64,000 nt of DNA from Polytrichum commune. Lineage: Eukaryota > Streptophyta > Polytrichopsida > Polytrichales > Polytrichaceae. How positions within the stretch are numbered: position 1 is the stretch's first letter; every line of letters starts with the position of its first letter. Location: positions 6,946,001-7,010,000 of the forward strand of contig OX485806.1 of NCBI GenBank assembly GCA_950295325.1. Reading direction: 5' to 3'. Below, piece after piece: positions 34,701-44,289 of the stretch. The notes beneath the pieces were generated by a model. It did not search any database. It saw only the letters and a program-made list of their open reading frames with translations, and was not told where the DNA came from. Position numbers and translations under genes: made by a program.

Positions 34701-36180
34701 GCTCATGGGGGTGACGGAAGTGATAGTGATGGAGGTCAAGGGGGCATGTAAGCGAGCGAGTGAGAATGAGTCTATGAGGAATTCTAATATGGAGGAAGGT
34801 ATAATGTTGTGGGCTAGGGGATGTTTGAGTTTAATAAGATTGGTAGGGGGGGGGGGAGGTCGGGTTTGTATCTTTGGGTAAGCCATGTTAGTTCAATTAA
34901 GAAATCATGGGGCAGGGGTCAACTGTTGCGGTTAGTTTGGAGTTGTGTTGTTGTTGGTATTGGTTCCAGAACCATTGGATGCATGTGGTCGAGAATTTGT
35001 GGTGGGTGGATCCTATGAATGTGTGGAGACGTGCTATGGGGATTCTATCAATGTTATTCTATAGTGTTGGACCAAAATTACTAGAGTTTTTTTAAAATTT
35101 ATAAATGCATCGAATAAGTAAGAAGACATACTCACCCAACTTCATGTGTCATCACTTGTTAAAAAGTGAATTTGACCTTATCTTAGAAACTTGGGACTGT
35201 AAATCAATGCCATAAGTCACTCTAATCAAAAGGTCACACAAATGACCATATTTGGCATAGTTGCCACCTAGTGATGATTAGACAATTAATTTGGAGTAAT
35301 GATGAATATTGTTTAGTGTAGCACATGCAAGCACAAGTCATATATTGCAACACATTGTTATAATGTATTAATACCAACAAACATTGACAAAACTTAACTA
35401 TGCTTTCTGTCAATCACACACAGTAAATGGCATGCATTGTCCCCCAAGGTGTATGGCTAGGCCTTGATATGGTTAAAAGTAGCAATCATGTTGAGGAATG
35501 GTTCATATTTGAGCATGTAGTCCCATCCTCATTTAACTACATGCTTTTTGTGTCCATTCTTGCATAACATCACTAAGCAGTTAGATGATGGTCTCTCTCC
35601 AAAGAAAGAGACCGAGATGTTAAAAAACTTTGATAAATCATAATTACTTGTCGAAAGCTCTACAATACATGACTTGAGTGCTCCTCATATACGGGAAATC
35701 CCATAATTATAAGAGAATCATGCTTGCCCAAAACCTGGTCCATAGAACGCATCCAAAGGGCTAGGTAATGAAATGCGAAAACAATCCTTTACATATGCCA
35801 CTTAAATACATGTGGCCAATTAAGAAGAGTGACCATATGATAAGGCCCACATACGTTAGGTGTCCATAAAAGGGTGCCTAGTGACCATTAATGGATCACA
35901 AAACAAATGAGAATGATTTGTCCTTTTAACTCACACCATGAAGATATCTACAGCTCATCAACAATCATGGGTTTGCAACTGCTCTATTGTAAAGAGGCCC
36001 TTTACATACACTCATTGTACCCCAAAGAATATACTTAGACTTGCATTTTGAGCAAGGGTCCACGCAGGCTGCCAAAGGCTTCAATTTCTTCTTCTTTTTC
36101 GGGTAGGTACTTGTAGTTGAGTCCCCTATGGAAGCTTAAACTCATTACCACTACACGGTTTATGGTCACTAGGCACCCCT
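34701..36180. other. no gene seen; G11 tract and AT-rich spacer
   Basis: A G11 tract lies at 34846-34856. I see nothing else that I can define. Near 35270-35330 there are words (gtttagtgtagcacatg) shared with the M4 MITE ends. Confidence 0.45.
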
Positions 36181-36186
36181 TTTGAG

Positions 36187-36565
36187 CTATACTAAATATG
36201 GAATTTAGTGACATATGGCATTCAATGACACTATGGTAACTTTTTGGATGACACTTCTTGGGAATAAGTTTACAAATGTTGTCATGGATGATGGATGAGT
36301 TTCATATGTTGGCCAAAACCCTACCTTGTCTTTGTCACCAACTTGTGATAAAATATTGTCACGGAGGATTGAAATTTGGATGAAAGATCACTTGGTAAGT
36401 GACAGTAATTGCAACACTGTAAATCTATAATCCCCCAAAAAATTACAATGAAAGACAAATAATGTTGGGTTAACATTTAGTGTTGGTGACACTATACCGT
36501 GGTTTACAAATACTATTGATCAAGACAATTAGAATTGGTGACACTAGATATCATATTTAGTGTAG
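36187..36565 (+). mobile_element. MITE family M4, copy 1 (379 bp)
   Basis: The ends are CTATACTAAATATG and, reversed, CTACACTAAATATGATATCT. The interior matches 47399-47761 in reverse orientation along its whole length, for example 'gttgggttaacatttagtgttggtgacactat' against its complement there. No protein is encoded. Confidence 0.75.
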
Positions 36566-37490
36566 CTGCCTAGAGGTCTCAAAGTGTCACATTTATTAAT
36601 TGTCAGTATGATATTGTTCGTCAACATAAGTAACTTTGTAAAGAGAGAAAAAAATTTCATTATGACATTTGGCATAAACACCTTGGGATACTTGAGATGA
36701 TAGTTTGCATTTTGATATGCAAGGGAAAGGTATTATTGAGCATACCAATGGCAAGTGTCACGTGTTTATATTTTAGTATGCAAGAGGAAGATATCCTTGA
36801 GCATACTAATGCCAAGTGTAATATGTGTACACTTTAGTCAACTCGTAGACCATACAAGTGTAACATAAGCATACACCTCATAACACTATTGAACATTTCC
36901 ATGCTAAGATATTAGTAAGCACACTTGAATACCAAATGTCACGAGGTAACACTAATGATGAAGTTCTTGATCCTTAGTGTGACATAGCATAAGCTTCATA
37001 ATAGGGTAAGTGACAGTGTAACACATCTAGCACTAAATACCACAAACGGTGTAAGGTAAGTGCACCAATGACCAAACGCAGCCCACAGACCGCACAAAAA
37101 TTTCATTCATGAGAACTCCCGAGGAAACTTCGGGAACATTCAGGGAATTCGTAGAGAACGTAAACGTACATGTGAAGGTTTTGAGATCCACATGTGTATG
37201 TGTGGATTCAATTTGTGCTAGCTTTCACAAATCAAACTATCTTTTAATTTTATTTATTTGTAGGAGAATCCCCACTTCACAATTAACAATCCTTCAAAAT
37301 TTGAAACGATTTAGGCTTGTAAATTATTATTTACAAGAATTTGAAGATTGACCATGCAGTCATTGGCACACTTACCTTAGTACCCACCACCTCCCATGCC
37401 AAAAATGTTTATAAAAGGAGGAAAATCAATAGATATGTGTCATGATAAAAGCGAAGTATTCCTTGGAAATATGGCACAAGTGTAAAGAAA
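36566..37490. other. no gene seen; repeats of 'gcatactaatgccaagtgt' type
   Basis: Between about 36700 and 36960, several similar phrases such as 'gagcataccaatggcaagtgtcac' and 'gagcatactaatgccaagtgtaat' form a loose tandem array of roughly 75 bp. The short plus-strand frame at 37109-37351 shows no motif. Confidence 0.45.
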
Positions 37491-37499
37491 AGAAAAAGA

Positions 37500-37625
37500 A
37501 AAAATAATGCCAGTGTTTAATACCGGCGTGAATGTGAGCCCGTTGGCCATACACTGATCACGGTATTCCGTGATGCAGTGTATGGTTTTATGCCTCTTGT
37601 GGGGAGGTGGGCTCTAGGGGCACAA
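37500..37625 (-). repeat. LINE 3'-end stem-loop, copy 3 (attached to its LINE)
   Basis: On the minus strand, CCATACACTG pairs perfectly with CAGTGTATGG, enclosing a second stem ATCACGG/CCGTGAT with loop AATA. It follows directly after the ORF's C-terminal coding sequence and the C13 tract. It ends 'GGCCAACGGGCTCAC...', matching the orphan copies at 24812 and 2410. In LINEs, 3' stem-loops of this kind are read by the element's own reverse transcriptase. Confidence 0.7.
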
Positions 37626-37639
37626 GCAAACCATTTTTA

Positions 37640-37883
37640 TTTAGGGGGGGGGGGGGTACGGGTTTTTGTTTGTTGTCTAGTTTTCTTTTATTTAGTACTA
37701 AATAGGTGAGGTATTTGATGGTGTTCTAGTGTATGTTTTTCATAAGGTTTTTGATGTTTGATTTTGGGATGTTTAGTCTTGTGAGGTTTTCAATGGAATG
37801 CTCGTGTATGGCTCCTCTTACTCCTGCCGTGATGGTTATGAGGGGGTTGATTTGCTAGCCGTTATTTCGGATGGTGTTATTTA
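37640..37883 (-). pseudogene. C-terminal end of the LINE endonuclease, beyond the LTR
   Basis: Joining across the LTR, the minus strand continues with a segment ending NNG(stop)QINPL, then ITITAGVRGAIHEHS and a Lys/Asn-rich tail. The 'I..GW......PI..G.RG' pattern is what follows the catalytic core in restriction-like endonucleases of non-LTR elements. The conserved Trp of 'GW' is a TAG here (37855-37857). A C13 tract at 37644-37656 lies at the coding end and would encode prolines. Confidence 0.65.
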
Positions 37884-37888
37884 GTGGG

Positions 37889-39513
37889 TGTGAGCCCAAA
37901 ATGGTGCCCACATGTGGTGATTAACTCTTCGAAACCAATTTTAGTTTGACTTTGATGTGTTATGATTATTCACAAAACATAAAAAGAGTGAAGTGTGGTT
38001 TGGATTTAAGTTTAGGCTTTAGAATGTGTTGTGTGATTATTTCAAGGTTGAATTCAATAAGAGTATGCCTTGATAATGTGAGTAGGGGGTAAGGTGAAGC
38101 AAGGTGAGCTCCGCGGGTTAAATGCCCACTTTTGGATCCACCTTGTTAGTTTAGGAAGAAGGAAGCTTGGTGGAAGGGGATTAGTCCCTACTTTAGAGGT
38201 GAAGGTTAAGGGATTGTGATTGGAGGTGCTAATCCCCTCACCCTATCCTCACCTCTCTCTCCCTCTCTCCCTCTCTCCCTCTTTACTACTTAAGGTGGTT
38301 TCTCTCTCATTTTCCTCTCTCTCCATCAAGTGCTCTCAAGGGAGGAAGCTCTTAAAGAGCTTGAGCCACGTATGTGTGATGTTAGTTTCTAGTGAAGTCA
38401 ATTAGTTAATCTCTTTCTCTCAATGCCTCCCAAGTGAGTGAGCTCTTAGAGCTTGAGATTGCCTAGGAGGATTAGGTAGTTGTTAGTGAAGTTAGTGTGG
38501 TAGATTAGTTCATTAGTTAAGGAGAAAAGAAAAAAGAAGAAGAGATTAGAAAACATTTGATTAGTGGATAAGGTGGCTGTGTTTAAGGGCAGTTTAGGGG
38601 CAGAGTTACCAAGTTCAATTGTTCAACCCAGGCTACGGACTGCAGCTAAGCTGCTGTTACCAGGCTCAGCTGGTTCGACCCAGGCTACATATGCGACTAA
38701 GCTGCTGATACTGGCTCAGCTGGTTCGACCCAGGCTACATATGCGGCTAAGTTGCTGATACTGGCTCAGTTGGTTCGACCCAGGCTACAGTTGCGGCTAA
38801 GCTACTGATACCGGCTCAGTTGGTTCGACCCAGGCTACAGTTGCGGCTAAGCTACTTATACCGGCTCAGTTGGTTCGACCCAGGCTACAGATGCAGCTAA
38901 GCTGCTGGAGGAGGGACAACACCGAGACTGCTGGTCATTAGCCAGCACCGAAAACTAATTGGCGGCAGACTGCACCGAGAGCTGATTAGTGGCAAACCAC
39001 AATTAGGACGTCTAGGGGTTAGCAAGGCTAAGCCCAATTAGTGGTGTTAGCACATTAAAAACTTAATCACATTAGGCCATTTTAGTGGTGGCTAAGTAGT
39101 TAGATTCATTGGGCTAGTTGGTACCACGTGTGGATTTGTATGAGTGTGTTTAACCATTGATAAAAGTGTTTTTCAACACTTGCACCGATCGGTCAAAAAT
39201 AACTCACTTGCGTTATTAATGGAGAATGTGAAGGACTCTTGCAGTGGCAAGAGAAATGGGGTGAAAATCAAAAGAGTGAGGGGAATGTCCGTAAGGGCAT
39301 GTGCGGCTAAAGCCGCGGGTTGGACTCTTGAGAAAGCCAACTCTAGCACTAGCCAAGAGGCCAACATTAATAAAGCATAATGAGTGAGACAATATGTGTT
39401 CATTTGAACATGACAATTACCTTGCACATGGTTCAATATTGTAATAGATAAATGTGATTCTCAAAGTCATCACCCAGACTAGGATGCTAAAGGGTGGTGG
39501 ATTTGGCCTCACA
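37889..39513. mobile_element. solo LTR, 1625 bp, inserted in the LINE
   Basis: It starts TGTGAGCCC and ends GGCCTCACA, so TG/CA ends lie within a perfect 6-bp inverted repeat. A 5-bp GTGGG flanks both sides (37884-37888, 39514-39518). Removing it restores the LINE register (...KYDP then L.NTIRNNG...). No part of its start recurs near its end, so it is a single LTR rather than a complete small element. Inside are a CT-rich tract (38250-38283), a 50-bp tandem repeat, and an AATAAA at about 39368, compatible with promoter and polyadenylation parts of an LTR. Confidence 0.82.
38607..38912 (+). repeat. 50-bp tandem repeat within the LTR, about 6 copies
   Basis: The unit includes 'ggctcagttggttcgaccca' and 'ggctacagttgcggctaagc'. 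Copies differ at a few positions. The first block resembles a tRNA A-box (GGCTCAGTTGG) directly followed by a B-box-like GGTTCGACCC. Spacing is wrong for a real tRNA promoter, so this may be chance. Confidence 0.85.
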
Positions 39514-39518
39514 GTGGG

Positions 39519-39722
39519 TCATATTTGGCGTGCTTGTGTGTGATGGCTTGTTCCGGAAATCTGTCGTGGCAGTATGTGAATTCAATGAATTGGATCGTGT
39601 GTTTGGGTGATGGTGATATAGGTGGTTGTGTTTGTTTTGGGGCTCCTATTACGCATAGGATGTCTGGTCTTAGTTTGGCTTGACATTGGCATGGATTTGG
39701 GTGGCAAGTGCAGTGGAGTAGC
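39519..39722 (-). pseudogene. LINE Cys-rich linker and restriction-like endonuclease core
   Basis: In the shifted register the minus strand reads CTCHPNPCQC, then LRPDILCV (about 39648-39672), a spacer of about 25 residues, and IQFIEFTYCHDRF (about 39568-39597), then '..KH.KYDP' at the LTR junction. An R-PD, E-x-T/K and K..KY order is the PD-(D/E)XK pattern of restriction-like endonucleases in R2-, Utopia- and Dualen-type elements, which nick target DNA. The assignment is by motif order only. The gene is broken by a frameshift and the LTR. Confidence 0.6.
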
Positions 39723-39799
39723 CATCCGGTATTGTTTGTTCTTGGGGCTGGTTATGGAAGTGGCCTGCATTTGTCAATGTAAAGAATCTGGTATTTTTG

Positions 39800-40710
39800 T
39801 TGGCTTGTAACGTTTGGGTAATGAGATGGACTGCTTTATTATGTCGTGCGATTGTGAGTCCTTTAAGGAATGGGTGTTCACATGTGGATAGCAAGTGGAG
39901 CCACGTGTCACGTTCATTTTTATGGCATAGTGTGCAGTTGGGATTTTGGTGTGTGATGGGCCAGAATATGTTTTTCCTATGGTTGCCCATGTATTGAGCG
40001 TATCTGAATTTGAGTGTTTGGGTGATTTGGGTATCCGGGATTTTCTCGTCTTGCCAAAAGTGGTTGGAGAGTTTCTACTTTATTTGGGTATTAGATAGCC
40101 ATTTGTCTACGTATGGGAATTTAGGTTTGGCTAGGTTTGTTTCATTGTTTCCATGTTCTTTTGTTATGAATGTGCGTAGATTGCGGATGGCCCCGTCATG
40201 TGTGGATGTTGGGCAGCTGGCTAGCCAGTATGGGGTCGGGTGGGCAATGTGTATACGTGGGGTGGCCGCTAGCTTTTCTTTGGTTGTCCCTTCATTTGCT
40301 AGGTCATCTGCTAGTTCATTCCCGGTGATGCATGTGTGGGCCCTTACTTTATGTATATGGACTTTATGTGGGGTCCAATATATTTGTTGTACTATTGCAA
40401 CTATGAGTAGTTTGTCTGGGTGGTGGTGTTGTGATGTTGGGTGGTGGATGTGGTTGTTAATTAAGTATTTGCTATTAAGGCTATCTGTAAATATGTGTGT
40501 GTCTATTTGGGTGGTTTGTATATTTTTGACTGCGATGAGTATTGCGTTTAGTTCGGCTCTAAGTATGTTTTGGTAGCCTAGTAGTCTTTCTGAGATTTTT
40601 GTGTTGTTATTGGGATTGTATACTCATGAGCCTGCAGTGTTTCCTTCTATTTGGCCTTCGGAGTTTTTGGTTGGGGGGATGAATGATCCATTTGTGTATG
40701 TGCATTGTTG
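39800..40710 (-). pseudogene. LINE RNase H domain and zinc knuckle
   Basis: RNase H removes the RNA template during reverse transcription. The order of conserved pieces is TYTNGSF (40684-40704), RAELNAI (40541-40561), IFTDSLNS (40471-40494) and RAHTCITGNELADDLAN (about 40290-40345), i.e. the D, E, D and H/D positions of the type I fold. The first Asp is Asn here (TNGS for TDGS), which alone would disable catalysis. An in-frame TGA (40624-40626) replaces a Gly and a TAG (40075-40077) a Trp. Downstream, CTLCHKNERDTWLHLLSTCEH (39874-39938) supplies a C-x2-C...H...C knuckle as in many LINE C-termini. Confidence 0.8.
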
Positions 40711-40849
40711 TGGATGGAATTTAAGTGGGTATGTGTGCTTGAATGTGTTTGGTAGGGGTATTATATTGTTGTTTATGATTTGGGTAGTGTTGATTTTTGG
40801 GGCGCTTTTCCATGCGTTGGAGAATTTAACATTGTAGTGTGTGGATGTA

Positions 40850-41835
40850 GGTTTAATGGGGTGGATGTCTATATGTGTGTTTGTTGTGTGCTTGGGTATT
40901 TTTTGTAATTCAATTGGTATTTGGGTATTTTTTGGTATGGTTTCTTGGTTGTGTACGCAGATGATTGATGTAAGGGATGGTTCAGTGTATTGGTAGTATT
41001 TTGGCCACTCTAGTGTGGGGTTGTATTGTATGGTATGTGGTGGTATTGTGGCTAGTATGTGTATGTCGGGGTTCGTGAGTGGTAGTTGTTGTGGTGTCTA
41101 GTCCTTGTGGTTTATTATTAGAATAGTGGTTGTTTGAGCGTCTTCTTTAGTGGCCATTCTAGCCCAATGGAGGGCTTCTAATGTTGTATTGTGGTCCGTG
41201 GGGAATGCTAGGCCGTGTCGTGTCCATCTAGCTGAATTTGTTTTTCCCATTGATCCAAATATTATATCTCGAGCATGTGGTGAGTTATATTGGGTGAGTT
41301 GGGTGGGACAAGTAAGGGGGGATGAGTAGTACGAGTGTGTGATTTGAAAGGATTTTATCAGTGTTTTGGTAATTTCGGGGTGTAGCGTTTGGTGTAGGTT
41401 GTTTGGGTGGATAGTTTTTGGCTTTTTCTTGGGAAGTATAGTTATATATCTTTGGAGAAGCCATAGAATTTCTGTTTCAAAATCTTGTGGGGGTGGTTGT
41501 AGGAAATTAGTTAGGTGTTGAAGGGTATTATGAGAGAATTGGTTCCAAAGCCAGTGTAGTCTTTCGATGGTAAGGGTAGCTATGTAGTTTCCTTTTTGGT
41601 CGTATATATTGGCTTCTGATGCATGTGTTTTTATGGTGGGTTTGTTGGTTAAGATGTCTTTGTCTGGGTTACATTCTTGAATGCTTAGTGTGAGGTTGGT
41701 GATTTTTAGTGGTGGGTGTATGAACTTGGTGTCTTTTGTTTGGGTATGGGTAAGGTAATTGGCATATGCGTTAGTGGTTTTTTGTGCTTGCACTAGCGTT
41801 AAGGGGAAGCTTTCTTGAAAGTATAAGAGTTTCAT
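40850..41835 (-). pseudogene. LINE PCIF1-like adenine methyltransferase region
   Basis: The frame from 41835 runs 245 codons to a TAG at 41098 and then continues in the same register towards RNase H. Ordered motifs resemble the catalytic domain of PCIF1/CAPAM-type adenine N6-methyltransferases: EILWLLQRY (residues 122-130), a helix, SYYSSPLTCP (168-177, compare the family's 'E.FASPLN'), then RDIIFGSMG (189-197, compare 'D..FGS.G'), a hydrophobic strand at TILIINHKDW, and 'IHILATIPPHTIQY' after the stop (compare 'H.LILPA..H.Y'). The catalytic NPPF-like position reads AFPT (210-213), so this copy should be inactive. Which part of the element's life cycle it served is unknown. Confidence 0.6.
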
Positions 41836-41849
41836 TTCTCAAGTATCTA

Positions 41850-42340
41850 AGTGTGGTGATCATGCCTACGCAACTTGCTTGGCGATTTATCATTCCCTAC
41901 TTGTTGTAGATGATTATCCACATGTCGGTTCAAGTTCATGTGCCACCGGGGCTTCCCCCATGTAGTGTAAGGTATGCATGTGTTATTTGGTTGGTTTTCC
42001 TCACTATCCATCTTATATTAACCTTATTTATGTCTTGCATTAGCAAATCTACAATAAAATATCAACAAAAGTTTGATCAAGGATTAATCTCCCCTCAATG
42101 TGGTTATGATTATTGAAAGTCCATGTGTATTGATTTCTTCAATGAAAACATAGCATTTCCTCCCCCAGTTGTGTTGACTACTAAATGTAGAGTAGTTGAT
42201 AGAAATTGGAGATCTAGTCCAATTTCCCTTCAACAATGTGTCTTTATCATGGTGTATATCCTTAGATTGACACCTGATTACACAACCATTCAAATATAGG
42301 TGTCCAATTAGGAAAATTACATGTATATCACCTGCATAGC
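41850..42340 (+). repeat. family D copy next to the LINE's truncated end
   Basis: 'gcattagcaaatctacaataaaatatcaac', 'aatgtggttatgattattg' and 'acaaccattcaaatataggtgtccaattag' correspond to 61490-61560 and 62560-62700 and, reversed, to 2820-2960. Non-coding. The LINE appears to have landed beside it. Confidence 0.6.
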
Positions 42341-42524
42341 GTAAATATTTAAATGACCAACAATTGATAAAAATTTATTTCCACCTCTACTTCTAGTATA
42401 TAACATTGGTTAACATCTACATACTCCAACTTTTCTAAATTAAGATATGGAAATAATAAGAAAGCTTGACAACTTTGTACGAAGGGTAGGGATTGGTCCC
42501 TAGTTCAAAAACACACACACATAC

Positions 42525-42565
42525 ACCCTATATAGATGGATAGATGGATGGATAGATAGATACAC
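42525..42565. repeat. (GATA/GATG)n microsatellite
   Basis: A run of 'gatagatggatggatagatagata' type tetranucleotides. Confidence 0.85.
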
Positions 42566-42697
42566 AAATGCAACCTTTAGCTTATTGTTGAGATCGACAA
42601 AATGTCCTCCATTTAAGCATAAACAAGTTATTGTTAGTTGTACACCCGTACCCAAGCTATAACAACTAATACTAGTTGCAGTACAAGACATAACATT

Positions 42698-42836
42698 ATT
42701 CAAATCCATGATAGTCTTATGTGGTACTGATAGTATTCCGTAGAATATTCTTTTATAGTTCCCACGTTGGGACTGAACGTGGAATATTCTATGGAATATT
42801 GTTAGTCCCACGGAATAATGTTATGGAGGGGCATCC
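42698..42836. mobile_element. foldback MITE related to 7727-7939
   Basis: The left part 'aacattattcaaatccat' and reversed right part 'aacattattccgtggga' plus 'atattcca' words make most of the 139 bp self-complementary. The same ends occur at 46970-47079 and, in expanded form, at 7727-7939. Confidence 0.6.
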
Positions 42837-42914
42837 CATAAATAAGAGGGGCAAAATGCATGTCTAATTCCCGGCTCCATATAGCATTTCCAAGGAGCCT
42901 ATGAGTATTGTTAT

Positions 42915-43375
42915 GTGCCTCAATTTAACATTGGTATCAATAACATGATGAAAGTTGGTACTACGCAAATGGGACCTTGGAGAGAGCTTGACCGGCATCA
43001 TGGGATTTTGGGGAAGAAATCTCCCTTGTCCCTTAGCAAAGTCTCTAGGATTTGGTTGCTACTTAGAGGAATCACATTGCAGACCATTTGGGTTGAGTGG
43101 AATGATTTTACCTTTTACCTTTAATAGTCATAAGTGGGATGCAATAAAAAGTCACTTTGTTCAATGCTATTAGACAAAGGCCATTATTGACTATGCAATA
43201 ATTGTATGGGATAAAGTGCTCAAGGAATCCAAGAAGGAGACAATCTATGATGATGTTCTCGCCAAATTCAACATGTTGTGCGGAGGGAATGAACTTGTCT
43301 ATCATATGTCAAATGATAAAATTGTGTGGCATATTAGAGCACCTTATGTAGGCTTGGTTACTCATGCTTAGACGT
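42915..43375 (+). pseudogene. C-terminal tail of a second LINE ORF2
   Basis: The plus strand gives SRIWLLLRGITLQTIWVEWN (about 43053-43112), then, after a +1 shift, HKWDAIKSHF, and 'TKAIIDYAIIVWDKVLKES' past a TAG. This is the 'LLRG..LWTIW.ERN..F..(x)n..DY....W..VL' pattern that follows the zinc-binding domain of L1-like plant ORF2 proteins. The coding trace fades near 43370. It belongs to a different LINE group from the minus-strand element at 37.6-41.8 kb, and no reverse transcriptase core is left. Confidence 0.65.
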
Positions 43376-43379
43376 TTCA

Positions 43380-44285
43380 CCCATCTTGGGGTTTTGTGGT
43401 TCCATCGCAAGCACCCAACAAAATTCTCCCACTTTCTTATTTGGATCCCGGTGGCCTTGTTTGAGTTTTGGCAATGAAATAAAATTATGTCTAAAAAGAG
43501 TGCCTCATTTTCAAATAAGATGCTATAAAATTAAATCCCAAATTCTTACATTTGGGACATACATATGGGTTTGACATAAATTATGGGTCCTTTATCTCAC
43601 ATTGGGCCCCGGGCCCTTTTGGGTCTTGCAGTTTTTTGGTACGTATGTGGTGTTTAGTTACCTACCTTTCCGGTAGTTACATTGATTCAACATGTCACAA
43701 CTTTTGTTGACACAAGAAGAACTCCGGTATCCAAAGGAAGCCAAAGTGAATAAAGTGTTTGTTTGTAAACTTCTTTGGCCACAACCTAGAGGACAACGAC
43801 TTTGGGTGTAGAACTACTTCACCCTTTACAAGAAGTGAACACTATGCTTGTGACCGGTGGACTTAGTAATAACCAATATTCATTCATTCATATATATATA
43901 TATATATAGAACACCTATTGGATTATGTGGTACTTGGGTGGGTTGTGCCCAAAGTGGGTTATAAAGGTGAGTTTTCAAAAATGAGTGGGCACTGGGTCAT
44001 TGGCCCCTTGTTGGTTAGGAGTGGATGTTCATTATTGGTATTTGGTTTGGGTTCAATTCATTAGAAGCCCATTTGAGTAAATATGGGTTTGAAGTGACTT
44101 GGTATTGCTATGTGTTCATAGGCACGAAACGTGGTGTCTAACCAACAGTCTATCCCTATATGAGCTAAACGTGATTTGTGCTACTATTAAGCTTTTGGTT
44201 GTTTTCTTTGGGCTTTTGTTGGCACTCAACAATGTAGCCACTACATAGTACTCCATATAACTAGAGTATTGCTTGTTCCTCATGG
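43380..44285. other. no gene seen; (AT)n at 43890-43909
   Basis: Only short, motif-free frames. An AT dinucleotide run is present. Confidence 0.5.
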
Positions 44286-44289
44286 TGTG

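Larger units (their letters stand above)
37626..41840 (-). mobile_element. 5'-truncated LINE (dual-type, RNase H plus restriction-like endonuclease)
   Basis: About 2.6 kb of LINE sequence on the minus strand, split by a solo LTR at 37889-39513. From 41835 to about 39722 one register reads through with only a few stops (41098-41100, 40624-40626, 40075-40077). A one-base loss near 39722 then shifts to the register of the tail. The order is PCIF1-like methyltransferase region, RNase H, Cys-rich zinc-binding knuckle, PD-(D/E)XK-like tail, C-tract, 3' stem-loop. The reverse transcriptase and anything N-terminal are missing: a stop lies just before 41835 and no family sequence is seen beyond. Dualen/RandI-type elements of green lineages also combine RNase H with a restriction-like endonuclease, so that group is a reasonable guess. 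Confidence 0.75.

Noticed and set aside
38350-38470. Repeated 'gagctcttagagcttgag' as an operator-like palindrome
   Set aside because: It lies within the solo LTR and occurs twice with variation. It may be part of the LTR leader, and nothing shows a regulatory role.
40010-40576. 188-residue plus-strand open frame
   Set aside because: It is the antisense shadow of the LINE RNase H region, whose minus-strand reading has clear catalytic motifs.
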